From Stereocaulon alpinum (Eukaryota; Ascomycota; Lecanoromycetes; Lecanorales; Stereocaulaceae): 64,000 nucleotides of DNA. The notes beneath the pieces are model-generated. The model was not told where the DNA came from, searched no databases, and saw only the letters and a program-made list of their open reading frames with translations. The position numbers and the translations under genes are program-made. Location of the stretch: contig JAEUBA010000012.1 of assembly GCA_018257865.1 (NCBI GenBank), positions 186,001-250,000 on the forward strand. Direction: 5' to 3'. Position 1 is the first letter of the stretch, and each line of letters starts with the position of its first letter. Positions 24,036 to 36,829 of the stretch are shown one piece after another.

Positions 24036-26506
24036 TCACTGATGTCCTTGACCTCCCGGCCCATACGGATCGTAGGTCGCCTCAAACACCATTGATCCAT
24101 CCCCCAAAGATCCAGGTTGATACATCTGGCTTGCGTTATCACCAATTTGCGGACCTAACCAATTCATATATTCTTGTCTTAGTTCCTCATTTTGCGCCTG
24201 CTGTGGAAAGTAATCATTTAGCGGTACGCCGCTTTTATTAGACTCTACAGAATCTTCGTATATGTTGTTGCTGAATGAGGAGCTCGCACTGGACAGATTC
24301 GGATTAGATGTAAGCAAAGCATTGAGATTAGCGCCTTCGTTATACATCGGGCCTTCAGTGTCGTGTTGTGCTGTGGACCAGTTACCTCTGGGCCAGTGTG
24401 TCATGCTGGATGTGTCCAAGCCAGCCAGGCCTGAAGATGATGCAGCGAACCTGGGAGTTCTAGGTGCGACAAGGCGAGGCGGTAAAATTTGGCCTGGAGG
24501 CCCTGTAGCTGGGATGGTACTGGGGTTGCCAATGCCGCGAGGTCCATGCGCCATTTCCATTCTACGGGCCTGACTAGGGTCATGGGTGTATCCTTGGCTT
24601 GCGATGAATGCTTGGTGGGGTTGCTGGAAGCCTGGACTATCGAAGAATGGCCTAGTACTTGGCGCCAGGTTAGGCGTATGGGCAGGCGTGAAGGAAGGCA
24701 TTTGCTGCTGTGCGGTTGATTCCCGTGGAATAGTGGCTTGTAAGTGAGGGTTTACGGGAAGGTCACCATGTTGGTTGACAGCCGCCTGAGTCAAAGCTCG
24801 CTGCATTGGTGAAGATCGCCTTGTGGCGTCTCGATGTCGTCGCTGGCCCTGGGCGTGAGCATGTTGTTGCTCCACTGGAAAGCCAGGAGAGCGCATTGGT
24901 AGACCGTCTTGCGAAGAGCGGACCTCAAACGCGCTTAGCACAACGGTAGCTTTGTCCGCTGTGTCTTCTGCCACTGACATTGCTATATCTTGAACGATGC
25001 TAGGCTCTGCCCCGTGCGTTACTGTAAAAGTGGCCCTATTCTCCACCTCTGCTGCTGCTCCGATGCCCATGTCCGCAGTTGGAGCTGGCATCGTGGCGCG
25101 CTCCATTGGCTGTCGTCGATGGTGTTCTTTCTTCACGCGGACTGGCCTTTCGGCCTTGAGCGCAGCTCGAGCTTTGCCCTTGCCAGTATAGGGAATTGGG
25201 ACGGAGACTTTTGCGTCGCCATCTGGAGCGGTCTTAGCCATGCGACCAGGTCAGCTTGGGTAAAGTCAAGGAAGCCTCACCAACCAAACCATCCTCATAT
25301 TCCATCTCTTTTTGTCTGATCTTGTAAATCAATGCCAGCCTGTTAACCTTCTCCGGGGTCCAGTTCTTAGAATACTCCTGGTCAATCTTCGCAGTACTCT
25401 CTTTCAGCTTCTCCTGGGTGAATAGCCCTCCGTAACGTAATATGTGTTTGAGCAGGAACACGCGCTCTGCGTAGTTAGCGCCGAACAAGTTGCTGTATAC
25501 GAGATAGACTAACCGAGTCTTCTCTGATGGTCCGGCTCAATATGCCGACAGCCATGTCCAGAACGCCAGCCGTCACTACTCGGCCACCAACGCGGTTTGC
25601 TCAGCTCCCCCTTGTACCCAAAGTCGCGTTGCGACTGCGCCGCGGTGGCACCGCCATTGTACGGATACTTCGACTGTTTGCGAGGGTGACACATCTTAAT
25701 CCATTGCCTGCCAACATCCTTACAAGCTAATTGACCAAGGAACATGAAATTTGGCCCATAAAACCGATCACATATCTGGTCATAGCGTATGCTTTCGAGC
25801 TCCGATTCTGTGCCCTCCCATTCATCGGGCAGATTAGCCTCCGAGTCGTTATCGTCATCATCATTATCGATCTTGACCGCATCTCGCTCCTGAGTACTGG
25901 GCCTTCGGCGCTTGCCAGGAGCCACGGCATTTTCTTGCAGGCTCCTCTTCGTTCTGAAGGATGTGTAAGTGGATCGCTCGTTGCGCCTTGCCCCCGGAGT
26001 GTTGCGAGCTCGGTCAGTCTCAATCAGGTGACCTTCGAATTCTAGATCTGTGAACCGTTCAATGGGAAAAACAATATTATGGGTGATGCAGGAATGCTAA
26101 CCATCTTCTGTCTCAACTTCTGATGCCTCGGTATCAAAGAAGTGGTAGAATAATTGTTGTACGAAGCCACGTGGCAATACATCTTGGATGCGTACTCTTT
26201 GGTCATTTAGCCTTGTCTCATCCACAAGGTAAGCATCGCCAGAATCACGGATGATAAGTTTCTTGCTTGAATGGCTACCATTTGAGTTCTGTGTCGCCAG
26301 TGTAATCTGCAAACCAGATTAGCTCCTATATTCATGATATTGCAACTCAATAGTGTACATACGTATCGTCTTGCTTGCGATACCACCGCTTGGGCTTGGT
26401 GCAGAGACTCATCGATGGCCTTGTCGCCAGCAGGATTGCGAACTGTGTTCCTCTTCTGGTCTGGCGAGTTAGACCTTTCACCTTTCGGGTTGAGTAGTAC
26501 GACCAT
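24036..26506 (-). CDS. YDR124W-like helical-bundle protein (DUF2841 family)
   Basis: Five exons (26506-26363, 26306-26102, 26047-25514, 25466-25285, 25232-24036) give 753 residues. The conserved helical-bundle domain lies at about residues 195-330: the ICDRFYGPNF segment, then KMCHPRKQSKYPYNGG, KPRWWP, HIEPDHQRRLERVFLLKHILR and QKEMEYEDG. The intron 25513-25467, with a GCTAAC branch site, is what restores EPDHQRRLERVF. This matches the family named in databases after yeast YDR124W and the A. fumigatus hrmA-associated subtelomeric cluster protein. An acidic Asp/Asn run precedes the domain (DNDDDDND). The last 400 residues are low-complexity, Pro/Gln-rich with AT-hook-poor basic patches, suggesting a nuclear regulator. 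The molecular function is unknown. The ATG at 25241 could be taken as a separate gene start, but the frame joins cleanly through intron 25284-25233. Confidence 0.8.
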
Positions 26507-28179
26507 AACACTAGGTGGCGCGATGCGGTTGTCTTGAAAGGCTATGGCTGAGATGATTTACTTCGTAGGGAATTTGTAGTCTATAGGAGGCAGGAGGCAA
26601 GGAAGGCAAGGGGCGGTCGGCATGCGTGCAATTAGGTCTGTTGTGTCCAGTATAAGTTTGCTGTCTTGCGTTGTTAGTGATAGGTATAAGACCATGTCCT
26701 TCATGGTTAGGTGCCGTGAATTGTGTATGGAAGATATCTTTTGACTGGAATAGCTGCATACCGACCACAATCGAAGCAAACATCTAAGCATAATGTAGAG
26801 ACGACCGCGCCGTCGAAGACGACGTATTCGACCAAGGCGAGTAGTCCTCTGACTAACAGGCCTAACAGGCTTGGAATTGTATTGTACACAGAAGAAAATA
26901 GCAGGGAAGTCCCAGTACCCAAAAATTTGATAATCCGGAGTAGAACTGACCAAGTTACACAGCTCGAATAATCAATGTGTATGCTCGAGACGTTGACCGT
27001 GTTGTTGACGATTATGTGGTCGCTCGCGGGTAAGCGCGCCGTAATTTTTTCAGTAGTGTTATTGACCCACCCTGGGATCTCGAACTTCAAAAGTGTACAT
27101 TTCAGATACCAGACAGTTATTGCAAATTGTGCAGTGTTGCTCAAAAGCGAAGACAGGAGAGTGATGGTATTGATGAAATCAAATGACTGGGAATACACCG
27201 ATCAAACCGAATTGAAGCCCTCTGAAATATAAAGCCAAACCACTACTGAGATTGACTGCATGTCATTCCATTCGTCAATTTGACAAGCCATCTCGCTGGC
27301 GTGAGACAACGATCTCGGCCTTGGGCCGGGGAAGCGCGAGCTTGCATCCCCGTCAAACACTGCAAACTTCCATCTGATCATCTCCACGTCCGCGCAAGGA
27401 ACAGCGTCTTCAGGTCCTGGAGAAGGTTTGGAAAGCATCAAACACTGGGATTGCTGCTATAAATTTTTGCCCAACAATCAAGTCATAACAAAAAGGTGGG
27501 TGATATGCAGCAAGGGTTACTAGCTCGATACTGGAGACACTTTGTGGGTCTAAGGTGCAGCAATTTCGTCGGATCATACCAGACGAAGTCTTAGGCAATT
27601 CCCAGTACCGAGGGAAACGAGTATCTCCGGCAAAGGCCGACGAGCTACTAGGGTCTACCGTCATAATTAGTCAAGAAACGGTGCTCTTCAGGATAAGATT
27701 GTTCCAGGCCTATCTGGTACACTGCTAGTCATTCAAAGGCGTTCAACATCAAGTTGGAACTGGACATGTACTGGGTGGAGAAAGAGATTCCTGACTCGAG
27801 ATAAGATCATGTACACTCTGTTCATCTAGTGGTATCCCGAAAAGGGTACTGTGCATGAAGCTAGTTGTTAGTAGCGGCATCGGAAAGCCACGCAGCCGAG
27901 ACATAGGCTCGATAGGTCGATTGCTCCCGGGGTATTAAAAGGCAATCTGGCGAACATCTGGCAGGACCGCGGGGACACGAGCCATCTGTGAAACCTGGAG
28001 ATATACCCGAGTGCTCCGGTTCCGAAGGATCATGGTCCGCTTAATCGATAAAGACCTAGCTTTATGGCAAAGTCGTATTTTCCATGTATCCTTCGCCTCC
28101 CTTGCTATGCACCTTTTTTAGACCCTGCATGCAGACCCCGCTGGCTATGCACCGAGATTTCGTTTGTCAATTGGCAGTG
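26507..28179. other. 1.7-kb spacer with doubtful orphan ORFs
   Basis: Between the start of the YDR124W-like gene and the end of the ABCC gene. Besides the hydrophobic ORF listed separately (27198-26707) it contains two overlapping minus frames (27664-27410 and 27441-27202) without family features. Nothing else recognised. Confidence 0.4.
26707..27198 (-). CDS. Putative small membrane protein, orphan
   Basis: An ATG-initiated single-exon frame of 163 codons ending in TAA. It has a hydrophobic N-terminal stretch (about residues 9-35), three N-glycosylation sequons in the middle (NNTT, NNTV, NVSS) and a second hydrophobic segment (about 87-125, including LLFSSVYNTIPSLLGLLV). A type of topology with a glycosylated loop between two membrane spans would be consistent. 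No family recognised; the codon use was not tested, and it could be chance. Confidence 0.3.
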   Translation of the reverse strand: MYSQSFDFINTITLLSSLLSNTAQFAITVWYLKCTLLKFEIPGWVNNTTEKITARLPASDHIIVNNTVNVSSIHIDYSSCVTWSVLLRIIKFLGTGTSLLFSSVYNTIPSLLGLLVRGLLALVEYVVFDGAVVSTLCLDVCFDCGRYAAIPVKRYLPYTIHGT

Positions 28180-31100
28180 TCACTGCTCAACGCTGTCCAG
28201 TAGGCCAGCTTCCTTTACCAATTCATAGAATAGACCCTTCCTCCGCACTAAAATCGAAGGAGTGTCAAACTCTGCCACTTTGCCGTTATGCAAAACAACA
28301 ATCCGATCAGAGTCGAGTATGGTGTTGATTCTGTGGGCGATTGTGATGATGGTGCGGTCCTTGAACATGTTACTTCTCAGGGTTGTTTGCAGCATAGCAT
28401 CGGTCTCGATGTCAACTGCGGCGGTCGCTTCGTCAAGAACTGTCAAAGGTTCGTTAGTAACATAGCTGCCATGTCTATACGCCAAAGGGACTAACCCAGT
28501 ATGTTCGTTGGCGTGAGAAGAGCTCGCGCTAAACTGACCAACTGACGTTGACCGGCAGATAGATTTGAACCTGTAGTATGACGTCAGCTCGTAGTCCGGT
28601 TTCCTGTGAGGACGTGAGGCGTACCTCCTTCATGTACGCTCGCTTCTAGTCCTCCAGGCATGCTCGAGACATGCTCCTTGAGTCGGGCATGGTCTCCAAA
28701 TATTGTCAGCAGATGTGATCATAGCATTAAGTAGGAATAGCATGCATGGTGGCAAACTCACCAAGAACGGACCAGAGTTCGGTGTCGTCGTGGATATGAC
28801 CTGGGTCCAGGTTGTCCCGGACAGTACCCTCAAACAGTACTGCATCTTGTGGAATGATTGCAAGCCTACCACGCAGATCCAAAAGACCAATCGTGGAGGT
28901 ATTGAGATCGTCAATCGAGATGTTGCCAGTATCGGGTTCGATGATCCTGAACAAAGCCAAAGTCAGAGATGACTTTCCTGCTCCAGTGCGACCCACAACA
29001 CCGATCTTCTCGTGACTTTTGATGTGGAGATTAACATCTTTCAACACAAGGTCCAGGCCGGGTCTGTAGCGTGCCGAATAATTGTTAAAGTCAACAGCTC
29101 CTTGGCCAGGCCAGCTAATCTTTGGCCGACGCTTAGATATGATATCTGGTGCTTCACTCGGTAGCCTGGCGTACTCTAGAACACGCTCAACCGAGACAAT
29201 GTTCGTCTCGACTTCCACAGTGTTCCGGACTATCCAGTTCAAACTCGTAGTGATCTGCAGGGCGTACGACATGGCTAGTCCAACCATCCCTGCTGACAAG
29301 CCACTGCCGGTGGCTACCGATACGATTGCAAAGGAGGCAGCCGCCAGAATGATAAAAGAGCCGATGAACTCGAGTCGAACTGCCAGCCAACGATTTGCAT
29401 TAATTGAAGGGAAGTATGCGCGGAGATTTGCATCAACTCGCCACTCATTTTCTAGAGCAAACCTGTTCTGTTGGCGATAGGCCCGGATGGTGGTGATACC
29501 GCCGAGAGATTCTTGGAAGTGTGCATAGATCGGACTCCTGCTTATGCTGTCAAGTCTTTTCAACTCTCTCGAGGTACGTAAGTAGTAACGTTGGATATAT
29601 AGGTAGACTGCACCCAAAGGAATGATCAATGCAACAAAAATTGGGGTAGATACAACGACCAGTACAAGGGTGTAAAATGCTCGAGCGCTGTTGACAAACA
29701 GCATGTTGAAAGTCCTTGCAAGCACTTCGTCAACTCGGTAAATGTCGCTGGAGAAGCGGTTCAATATCCGTCCAGACGGTGTGGTCTCGAAGAAGCTCAT
29801 GGGCGACCTAAATATCGCGTAGGCCATCCTCTCATGTAGCTTACGCGAAGCTTCAATAGAGCAGAATATCCAAAGGATAAGTGTCTGGACTACCACTAGA
29901 GCAGCGCCACCGATACCGAAGGCGAAGTATATGCCAATGTATTTGCCAACCTGTGGGTTGCCGCCATAATCTTGATTTACCTCGGCCCACTGCTTGAGCC
30001 AGAGGCTGCCCCCAATCTGTGCTGTCTGTGCGCCAATGAGCATCACCAAGTAGATCGAGACAGCAAGCAAGTTGCTGGTCTTGGCATATTCCAAGTACAC
30101 GTTCCACTTGACTTTGCCTTGCTCCGAGAATTCTTTACTTTGTTTTGACTTGACGCCTTCTCCCTCTTCATCCGTCAGCTTACCACGTGGCCTTCTGAAA
30201 GACGCTGTGCTTGCACGCCGCAACGTGTTGTTGCTGCTCGCTCTTCGCCGTGTGCCGGCGTTTGCTCGAATAGGCGCCAATTGTGTGATGCCTTCCTGGG
30301 CCTCATCTTTTTCGTCCGCAGGATCTTCCAAAGAGTTGCCCATGCCCGTACCGAAAATTGTCTTAGAGTCTTCGCTACTGGAACTTGTAGAGTCTTTACT
30401 GTCCTCAACGCTAGGAGACGGTGTTTCTTGCTCCTCTTCGTTGTTGGCTGTACGGATGAGGTTTGCGACTTCGCCTTTCATCGCCATGAGTTGCTGATAT
30501 GTGCCTTTCTCAAAAACTTTACCATTACGGAGCAATGTGATAAAGTCCGCCTCGAAAAGTACAGGGATGGAATTCGTTGCTACGACCCTAGTCTTGCCAG
30601 CGAGCAGGCCTCTCGGTCCAAGAACGTTATCAATCAAGTGTCGTCCCACGTGCTGGTCGACAGCGGAGAGAACATCATCAAGTAGGTAGATGTCGGCGCG
30701 AGCGTATACAGCTCTGGCCAAAGTCAGGCGAGCCTTCTGTCCACCGGATAGCGATATTCCTCGCTCTCCAACTTCTGTTTGATCGCCATCGGGAAGTGTT
30801 TTCAGGTCTTCCGTAAATGCGCAAGCATGTATCGTACGCTCATAGAATTGAGGATCCCATCGATGCCCGAAAACGATGTTTTCTTTGACGCTTGCATTCA
30901 TCACCCAGGACTGCTGCGCTACATATGCCGTACGTCCGTAAACCACCACCTCTCCATGGATCTTCCATATGTCTCCGAGAATAGACTGCAGGAAAGACGA
31001 CTTGCCCGACCCAACTCGGCCTACTATGCAACTTAATTCGCCTTTGTGTGCAACAAAATTGATATCTTCTAGGCATCTACGACTTTCGTTTCGATCCCAT

Positions 31101-33013
31101 GTGAAAGTAGCATCACGGACGCGGACGGATTCATCGTCATCGTTGATTGCAGGATCCCTACTTTGCACTGCATCAGGTTGCAACTCTTCCGCAGTAAAGA
31201 AATCTGTCAGACGCCCAACTGCTACTGTTGCCTCAATGATGGATGTGATAACCATTGGAAGAATGGCTAGAGGGAATCCAAGCAGGTTGAACAACGTTAA
31301 AGCTGGGAAGACTATCTCGGTCGTCAATGGCTCGTCTCTCGTCAGAACGAACACAGTGAAGGTAGAACATGAGACCAGGAAGGGCGTAGTAGACCACGTG
31401 AAGTTCGCAAAGGCTTGGGAAGCACCAATCTTGCGGAGAGTCTTTAATTCCTGCTCGTTTCGGACGAAATTGAGCTTGTTCATGAAGGCTGTTGACCAGG
31501 CGAACAACTTGATACTCTTCATATTGTTCAGAATCTCTGTCACCAGTCGAGTTCTGGCGTCTTTGTTCTTCATCTGCTTTTTCTGAAGGTTCTTCATGAT
31601 TCGAGCAATCAGGCCATTGACGGGTACCATAAGAATCATAGCACCAACACCTGCCAACATACTGATACCGACCAATTGATACAACGATGCCATGCACAGT
31701 ACGATCTGGAAGGGCGCAGACCATAGCATTTGGCCATACTGCGTAAGGTCCTGAAGCCGCTGTGTATCGACAGCCATGAGATTGACGATGTCTCCCGTAG
31801 ACTTCGAAGCACGACCCTCATTAGACAACCTCATTGATTTGGCGTAAATCATTGATGTCAATGAAGACTTGACCCTCATGCCTGTCTCGAATGCACGCTG
31901 GAAGTATTGGTGGAGCAAGGCTGTTTGCGATACTGATACAGCAAACATGGCCAGAGATATTGCGGCACCCCTAATGACTGGTTGAGGATGTGGGTTGCTA
32001 TTTCGGTAGGAGTCGACAAAAGAAATCAGAAGGCGTAGCAGCTGCGGTTGCACAAATGACAAAGTGTCACTGAAAGTCTTGATGACTGTGCCTCGAAAAT
32101 ATGGGCCACCGAATCCACGGAATAATGCTATCCACAGCGAAGGGCGCTTCTTTTCAAGCTCATCCGCCCAAGTCTCCTCCAGTATAGTACCTGTTACCTT
32201 CGTCGTGTCTCGTCTTCTCAGATTCCACATATCATCTTGCGTAAGATACTGCTTGTACCCGTATTTCATCATAGGTGTCATCCAACTGAACGTAAGGATA
32301 CTGAAAATATCAGCGTATTCGATAGGGCATTCATCTTCATCTCCTAACGCATCGTAGGCTGACTGCTTTTTCGGCACCAGATATTCCAACCCAAATTCTA
32401 GTCCAGCGAGGCCAAAGCTCACACAGAACGTAACGAAATAAGGTAGTCGAGTACGGAAGGCTTGCTGAGATATAAGCGATCGAAGCTTCACGGCGAAGAC
32501 TATTAGGAGGAGGAGCCAGTAGAAAAGCACAACACCATTAGGCTGCCGACTCCGCCAGTGCTCAATGTATTGAATAAAGCCGATGATTGATAACGAGACT
32601 AATGTGATTATAGAGGTCCAAAATCTGAAGTCGCCGAACCATATTCCTGGCATTGCCACTACCTGGAGACATGCTTGCAGCGCGGTGGTCAGGATCAGAG
32701 CCGCGATGACGGAGAACTTTGCATAGAAGTGCCAGTTCTTGCGAACCGGAGCTGGTCTTGTTTTCTGAAAGAACCACCATATGGCGGCTGCACCAAAGAC
32801 AATACCAAACACTGCCACAACACTGATCCAGACGTCAAGAAAACATGGTGTGAAGTCATATCTGAAGGGACTGATTGGGCCCCAGCCTTCGTTGTTACCG
32901 CACAGCGGCTGTGTATACTCGCCTTTTTTTGTAGCACGGAGGTAGTCGGGCCATAATTGCTCCTGTAGGATGTTGGCCGAGAAGACTGTTTGTGAGGCCG
33001 TTGTGGACTGCAT
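28180..33013 (-). CDS. ABC transporter, subfamily C (MRP/Ycf1-like), full length
   Basis: Four exons (33013-28762, 28693-28625, 28570-28496, 28439-28180) give 1551 residues, the usual size of ABCC proteins with an extra N-terminal TMD0. NBD1 has Walker A GRVGSGKSS, signature LSGGQKARL and Walker B IYLLDD, where the catalytic Glu is Asp, and the H-loop His is Asn (ATNSIPVL). NBD2 has Walker A GRTGAGKSS, signature LSAGQRQL, Walker B VLDEAT with the Glu, and HRINT with the H-loop His. An acidic Ser-rich linker follows NBD1, as in yeast Ycf1, where it is phosphorylated. This asymmetric pattern is typical of vacuolar glutathione-conjugate pumps of the Ycf1/Bpt1 type; substrate and membrane are inferred. 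The first ATG is at 33013. The last three introns fall inside NBD2 and splicing restores its signature. Confidence 0.93.
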
Positions 33014-33478
33014 GCTAAGCTTCCTCTTCCTTCCCAATCGCTAGCTCTTGCACCTTCTCCCAGCCGTCCAAGCTCCTGCAGCTCTTCAATCCACGAAGTT
33101 CGAGGATTTATCCAAGCGAAACGGCGCAGGTGATGGTGTTAGGCACGTCGTCATGTTTTGCTGCCTTGTAATAGCAATTGCAAAAATCCGATAGCCGGAT
33201 GATGCTCAATCATTTGTGACGCAAATAAGCAACATAGGGCTGACTCAGTGCCAAGAGATAGCTTACCAAGAGTCTAGAGATAGCTTACGTACCAAGAAAT
33301 GCTCGGACGGATAACACTAACTCCTTAAATCCGAGTCACTGCAAAGGGAGCCCAATATCTGTAACTTAGGCTGTAAAAGGACTTGTAGAGTAGTATCCAG
33401 GGGTCTCGTATTACAAGTGCATGACCAAGGTCATGTGCTAGTCGCTAAAGTGTACTAGAGGGGGGGGTATCCCAATCA
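33014..33478. other. Spacer with G-run
   Basis: About 465 nt between the ABCC start and the end of the UBA/UIM gene on the same strand. It contains the ABCC promoter and a run of eight G at about 33461. Near 33230-33300 two similar short phrases (AGATAGCTTAC) occur 26 nt apart, suggesting a small local duplication. No gene seen. Confidence 0.5.
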
Positions 33479-36269
33479 TCAATGGTCCCCATGTCTGCCT
33501 CCCCTTTGATCCTCATCTTCCTCATCATCCTCCATATTGATCTCAGGCACATAGCTCGCTAACGTGTACCCACCCTTACTGTCCTTCCGTCGAGGCAATA
33601 GACTCTGATGACCTCCCCGCTCCTGCATTTCCTGTCCAGCGTCACTTTTTAGATCCGAGTCAAGGGCCATGGAAGTAGGATCGATCGTCAGCCCCGTTGC
33701 ACGTAGGGTCGTGGGGATTATGTCATCGAAGCTGCCAGTAGTGCCAACCTTGCGAGCGACAGGGCGCCGACTTGGGAGCGCAGGCGGCGACGGGCTAGAG
33801 TTATAGCTTGGTGGATTTGGGTCGAAATCGTCGTTTGATATAGTGTTGTCGATGCTTCTGTCATAAGGCGGTGATCGATGGAATTGCGTTTCCATATCAG
33901 AGTCCTCATCGGCTTTGCGTTTGGTCGGTGTGGCAGGTTTAGCAGGGCTCCAGCCCTCCAACTCGGCGCTAAAGTTGAGATTGTCGGTGCGAACGAAGTT
34001 GCGAAGCTGTGATGGTAGATCCCCAACCTCATAAGCGACTGCACGCTCAGTAGCATAAACTAGAAGAGTACTTCGAGATTCGATGCTTGCGGCTTTTAAG
34101 ACATCATCCTCGGTAATCTTCGTGTATACTATTGGCTTCGCGTCGCTGCTCACGTATTCAATCTTCCACCATTGCCAATCCTTAGCATCCGTGCTGAGCA
34201 TGTCGTTCTCATCTTCTAGCTTAGTTCTCTCAAGAAGGTACATTGTATGTGGATTGGTCGAGACGCCACGAAGTGTATATTTCAGGTGGGGAGGCTCTTT
34301 TGGATCTTCAGAAGCTTTGGTATACAGCTGCAAGATCTCTTTCAGCTTCTCACGGGCTTCCTCTCGAACTTTCTCAAAAGCTAAGACCTCCGGTCAGTGT
34401 CGTCCTCCATAATAGGATCATAAGTGCACACCTTCAAGCTTATGTGTCACTCTCTCGGTGAGAGTTTTCAGCTCCTCTGCCAATTCTGCAGAAGACCCTA
34501 GGTCTTGTTCGTGTGCTTGAGATACTCCATTAATCCCAGCCTGTCCTTCAGAGGCCTGTTTGTAAGCGAGAGTTTGCTCAAAGTATGCTGTCGCCTTTGC
34601 AAGCAGTCGAGTGGCATCTATTTCGGCATTCCCAGACAGTTTCTTTGCCTGCGTCATCCTCGATCGTGCTGCCACTTTACTCTGCAATTCAGCGATTACT
34701 TCGGCTTTGCGAGCTCTCATTTCACTTGCTTGCTCGGTAGCTGATGGCAAATATCTGTCCGGGTACCAAATCGCCGGAATATCAATCCCCAGTCCGGCAA
34801 CATGCGTTGCGTGATTATTGACTTCGACCGTTATCACTTCCCCAACTTGCTCTAAAAAACCCACTTCATCTTCATTGTTATCGTCCCACAGGACAGAGTC
34901 CAGAAGTTCGTACAGTGTCAGACCTTTGCCGGACAACTCGCTCTCGACTGCGAGTACCAGACACCAGAATGGTTCCCTCTGAGCAGTTTCAGGGTTTGTC
35001 TTGTTCATCTTCAAACCCCTCGACTCAAACATCTTCGCCAGAGGAGCATCTTTTGTAGAGTGAGATGTAGCGCCCTGCCATTTTACCAACAGTTGGGCAA
35101 CTTTGTCACTTTCGTACCTGTCAAGGCCACCTAGACCTGCCAAGGCATCAGTACTGCCGTACGCCCTATCTGTATCATCAAGGAAGGCCATTAGACGTTG
35201 ACATTCATATATGATATCGTCTCCATTGGTACGTCGCCCCTCGGAATCCATGTTGACAATCCTGAGTACTTTGATTTCATTTCCGTCCCACCATTCTTTG
35301 TTCATCCCATAGTCTGGTAAGGTGTAAGTCCTATTTAGCAGCGCTTCTCTCGCCATGGGTATTGCATGCAGTATTGTTATGAGAGCTGGTAGGCGATGGC
35401 CACTCGGAGAGGGTTTGATGAAAACTGGGGCGTTTCTCTGACGTCTGCGGTCATTCGGCTCAGGATTCAACAAGATCTCTTGGGTCTGGGCTCCAGCAAA
35501 GGTCAACGCCCATTTCGCTGGCTCGTAATGTGAACGAGTCGCGGGACCAAATTTCTTACTCTGGGGATCAAGAATTCCAGTTTCTTGAGGAGTAAGATCA
35601 GGATCCTCGCCTTTCGACATCGCTATTGCTTTTCTCATTTGCTCTTCTTCAGAATCGCCAGTTATATCCTGATCTCTAACTGTGTTGTATTGGTCAGCTT
35701 AGTTTCCGAGTCGTCTCCGACAGAATGCACGTACGGTCGGGCAGGCCATTGCCTGTGAGGCTCACCCTGGAAGGTGGTCTGGAAGGGGCGTCGAACATGT
35801 TTGGCTTTAGAGTATCGGAGGGGTGAATAGTGAATGCTGGAGGAGGCAATTGAGTCAGCGTATGATCTCAAGCATTTTGACATCACTCCCCATTATGAAA
35901 GGTCCGTCGTAGGTAAAGGGGCTCTCACAATTTTGAGCCTGCTGTACATTGCTCGTCTTGTCTGTATGGAACTGTTCTTCATCCCAGGTAACTTGGTTTT
36001 GCTGCTTGCGTGTTAGCCATTGCTGAGTGCCGCATGCAAGGAGAAGGTTTCACCACTTCGGGAGTGGCTCCAGGGTTCTCGAAGTAGGCATTGACAGCAT
36101 TGTTCAGGTCGTTATTGTGAGCCTATTTTACACGGTCAGCCCAGTATGAATCAAAGAGCAGTTCGACGGTGGATACCTTCAGCCATTGTATGGCTTGCCC
36201 ACGTGAGAGATTGGCGATTATATTGAATTCGATGATAGCATCCTCACTGGGCTCTCTTGATGTACCCAT
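33479..36269 (-). CDS. UBA/UIM ubiquitin-binding protein (Rup1-like)
   Basis: The start at 36269 opens a UBA-like domain in two exons (36269-36177 and from 36122): IIEFNIIANLSRGQAIQWLK joined to AHNNDLNNAVNAYFENPG. After one or two Ser/Pro-rich exons (about 35980-35700, with DAPSRPPSRVS), a ubiquitin-interacting motif appears at the start of the large exon from about 35680 (EEEQMRKAIAMSKGED). The following 400 residues contain a conserved region resembling an inactive UCH-like or Ubp2-partner domain (WALTFAGAQTQEILLNPEP, RREPFWCLVLAVESE-like), a coiled-coil, then, after an intron at about 34420-34390, a C-terminal part ending in an acidic MEDDEEDEDQ tract. Yeast Rup1 (UBA protein that bridges Rsp5 and Ubp2) is the nearest functional analogue I know. 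The middle exon borders are not fully resolved. Confidence 0.75.
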
Positions 36270-36829
36270 AGCGGGTGCTTCACCCTTCTGCCCGCTACAT
36301 GAAACAGATGGCCGTTACAACGTGCAAGCAGCTCAGTAGTAAACCCGCAGTTCAATAGCATCTGCAACAGACTAAGGGAAGAGCTCTGTAGGACAGGTTA
36401 GATGACCATTCCAGCTTTCGACCCAGAGCCCTATTGCGGGCGTATGCCTCTCGGGTACTCCCGGCGGCAGTTGCGCCTGCAAGTCATCGGAATCCCTACG
36501 CTTAGGCATCCCTAAGGTAAGGCGTGGAGCGACTTGACTCCGTCGGGAAGGATTTTGTTATCGTCCAAAAGGCAAATGTTACTGCCCTTGACATGGAAAC
36601 AACGTCTCAAAGCGTGTACCAATGCGAGCACAAAGGCATGAAGTTTTAGTTGGGAAGCCTGTATGACTCTGAGGACACCTCGCGCTAATGACCGTTAATC
36701 TAGACAAATCTTTGATTTATAATCCTTCATTCTCTGTATAACTACTACATCCTGCTCTCTACGAACGGTCTCGAATGTACTGTATACATTCACCTGCACG
36801 TTCATCAGACCTTCACTGGACGTAATTCA
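36270..36829. other. Divergent promoter region (UBA/UIM gene and PTH1)
   Basis: 560 nt between two divergent starts. No ORF of note, no repeat recognised. A TTTATAAT-like stretch lies at about 36715-36722, about 110 nt upstream of the PTH1 start. Confidence 0.5.

Noticed and set aside
24036..25241. A separate gene starting at the ATG at 25241
   Set aside because: The frame joins the upstream helical-bundle exons through a 52-nt GT...AG intron with total length divisible by three; a separate gene would leave the upstream gene with an abrupt end.
33014..33037. Upstream TTG start extending the ABCC protein by eight residues
   Set aside because: A proper ATG at 33013 follows and eukaryotic TTG initiation is not supported by anything here.
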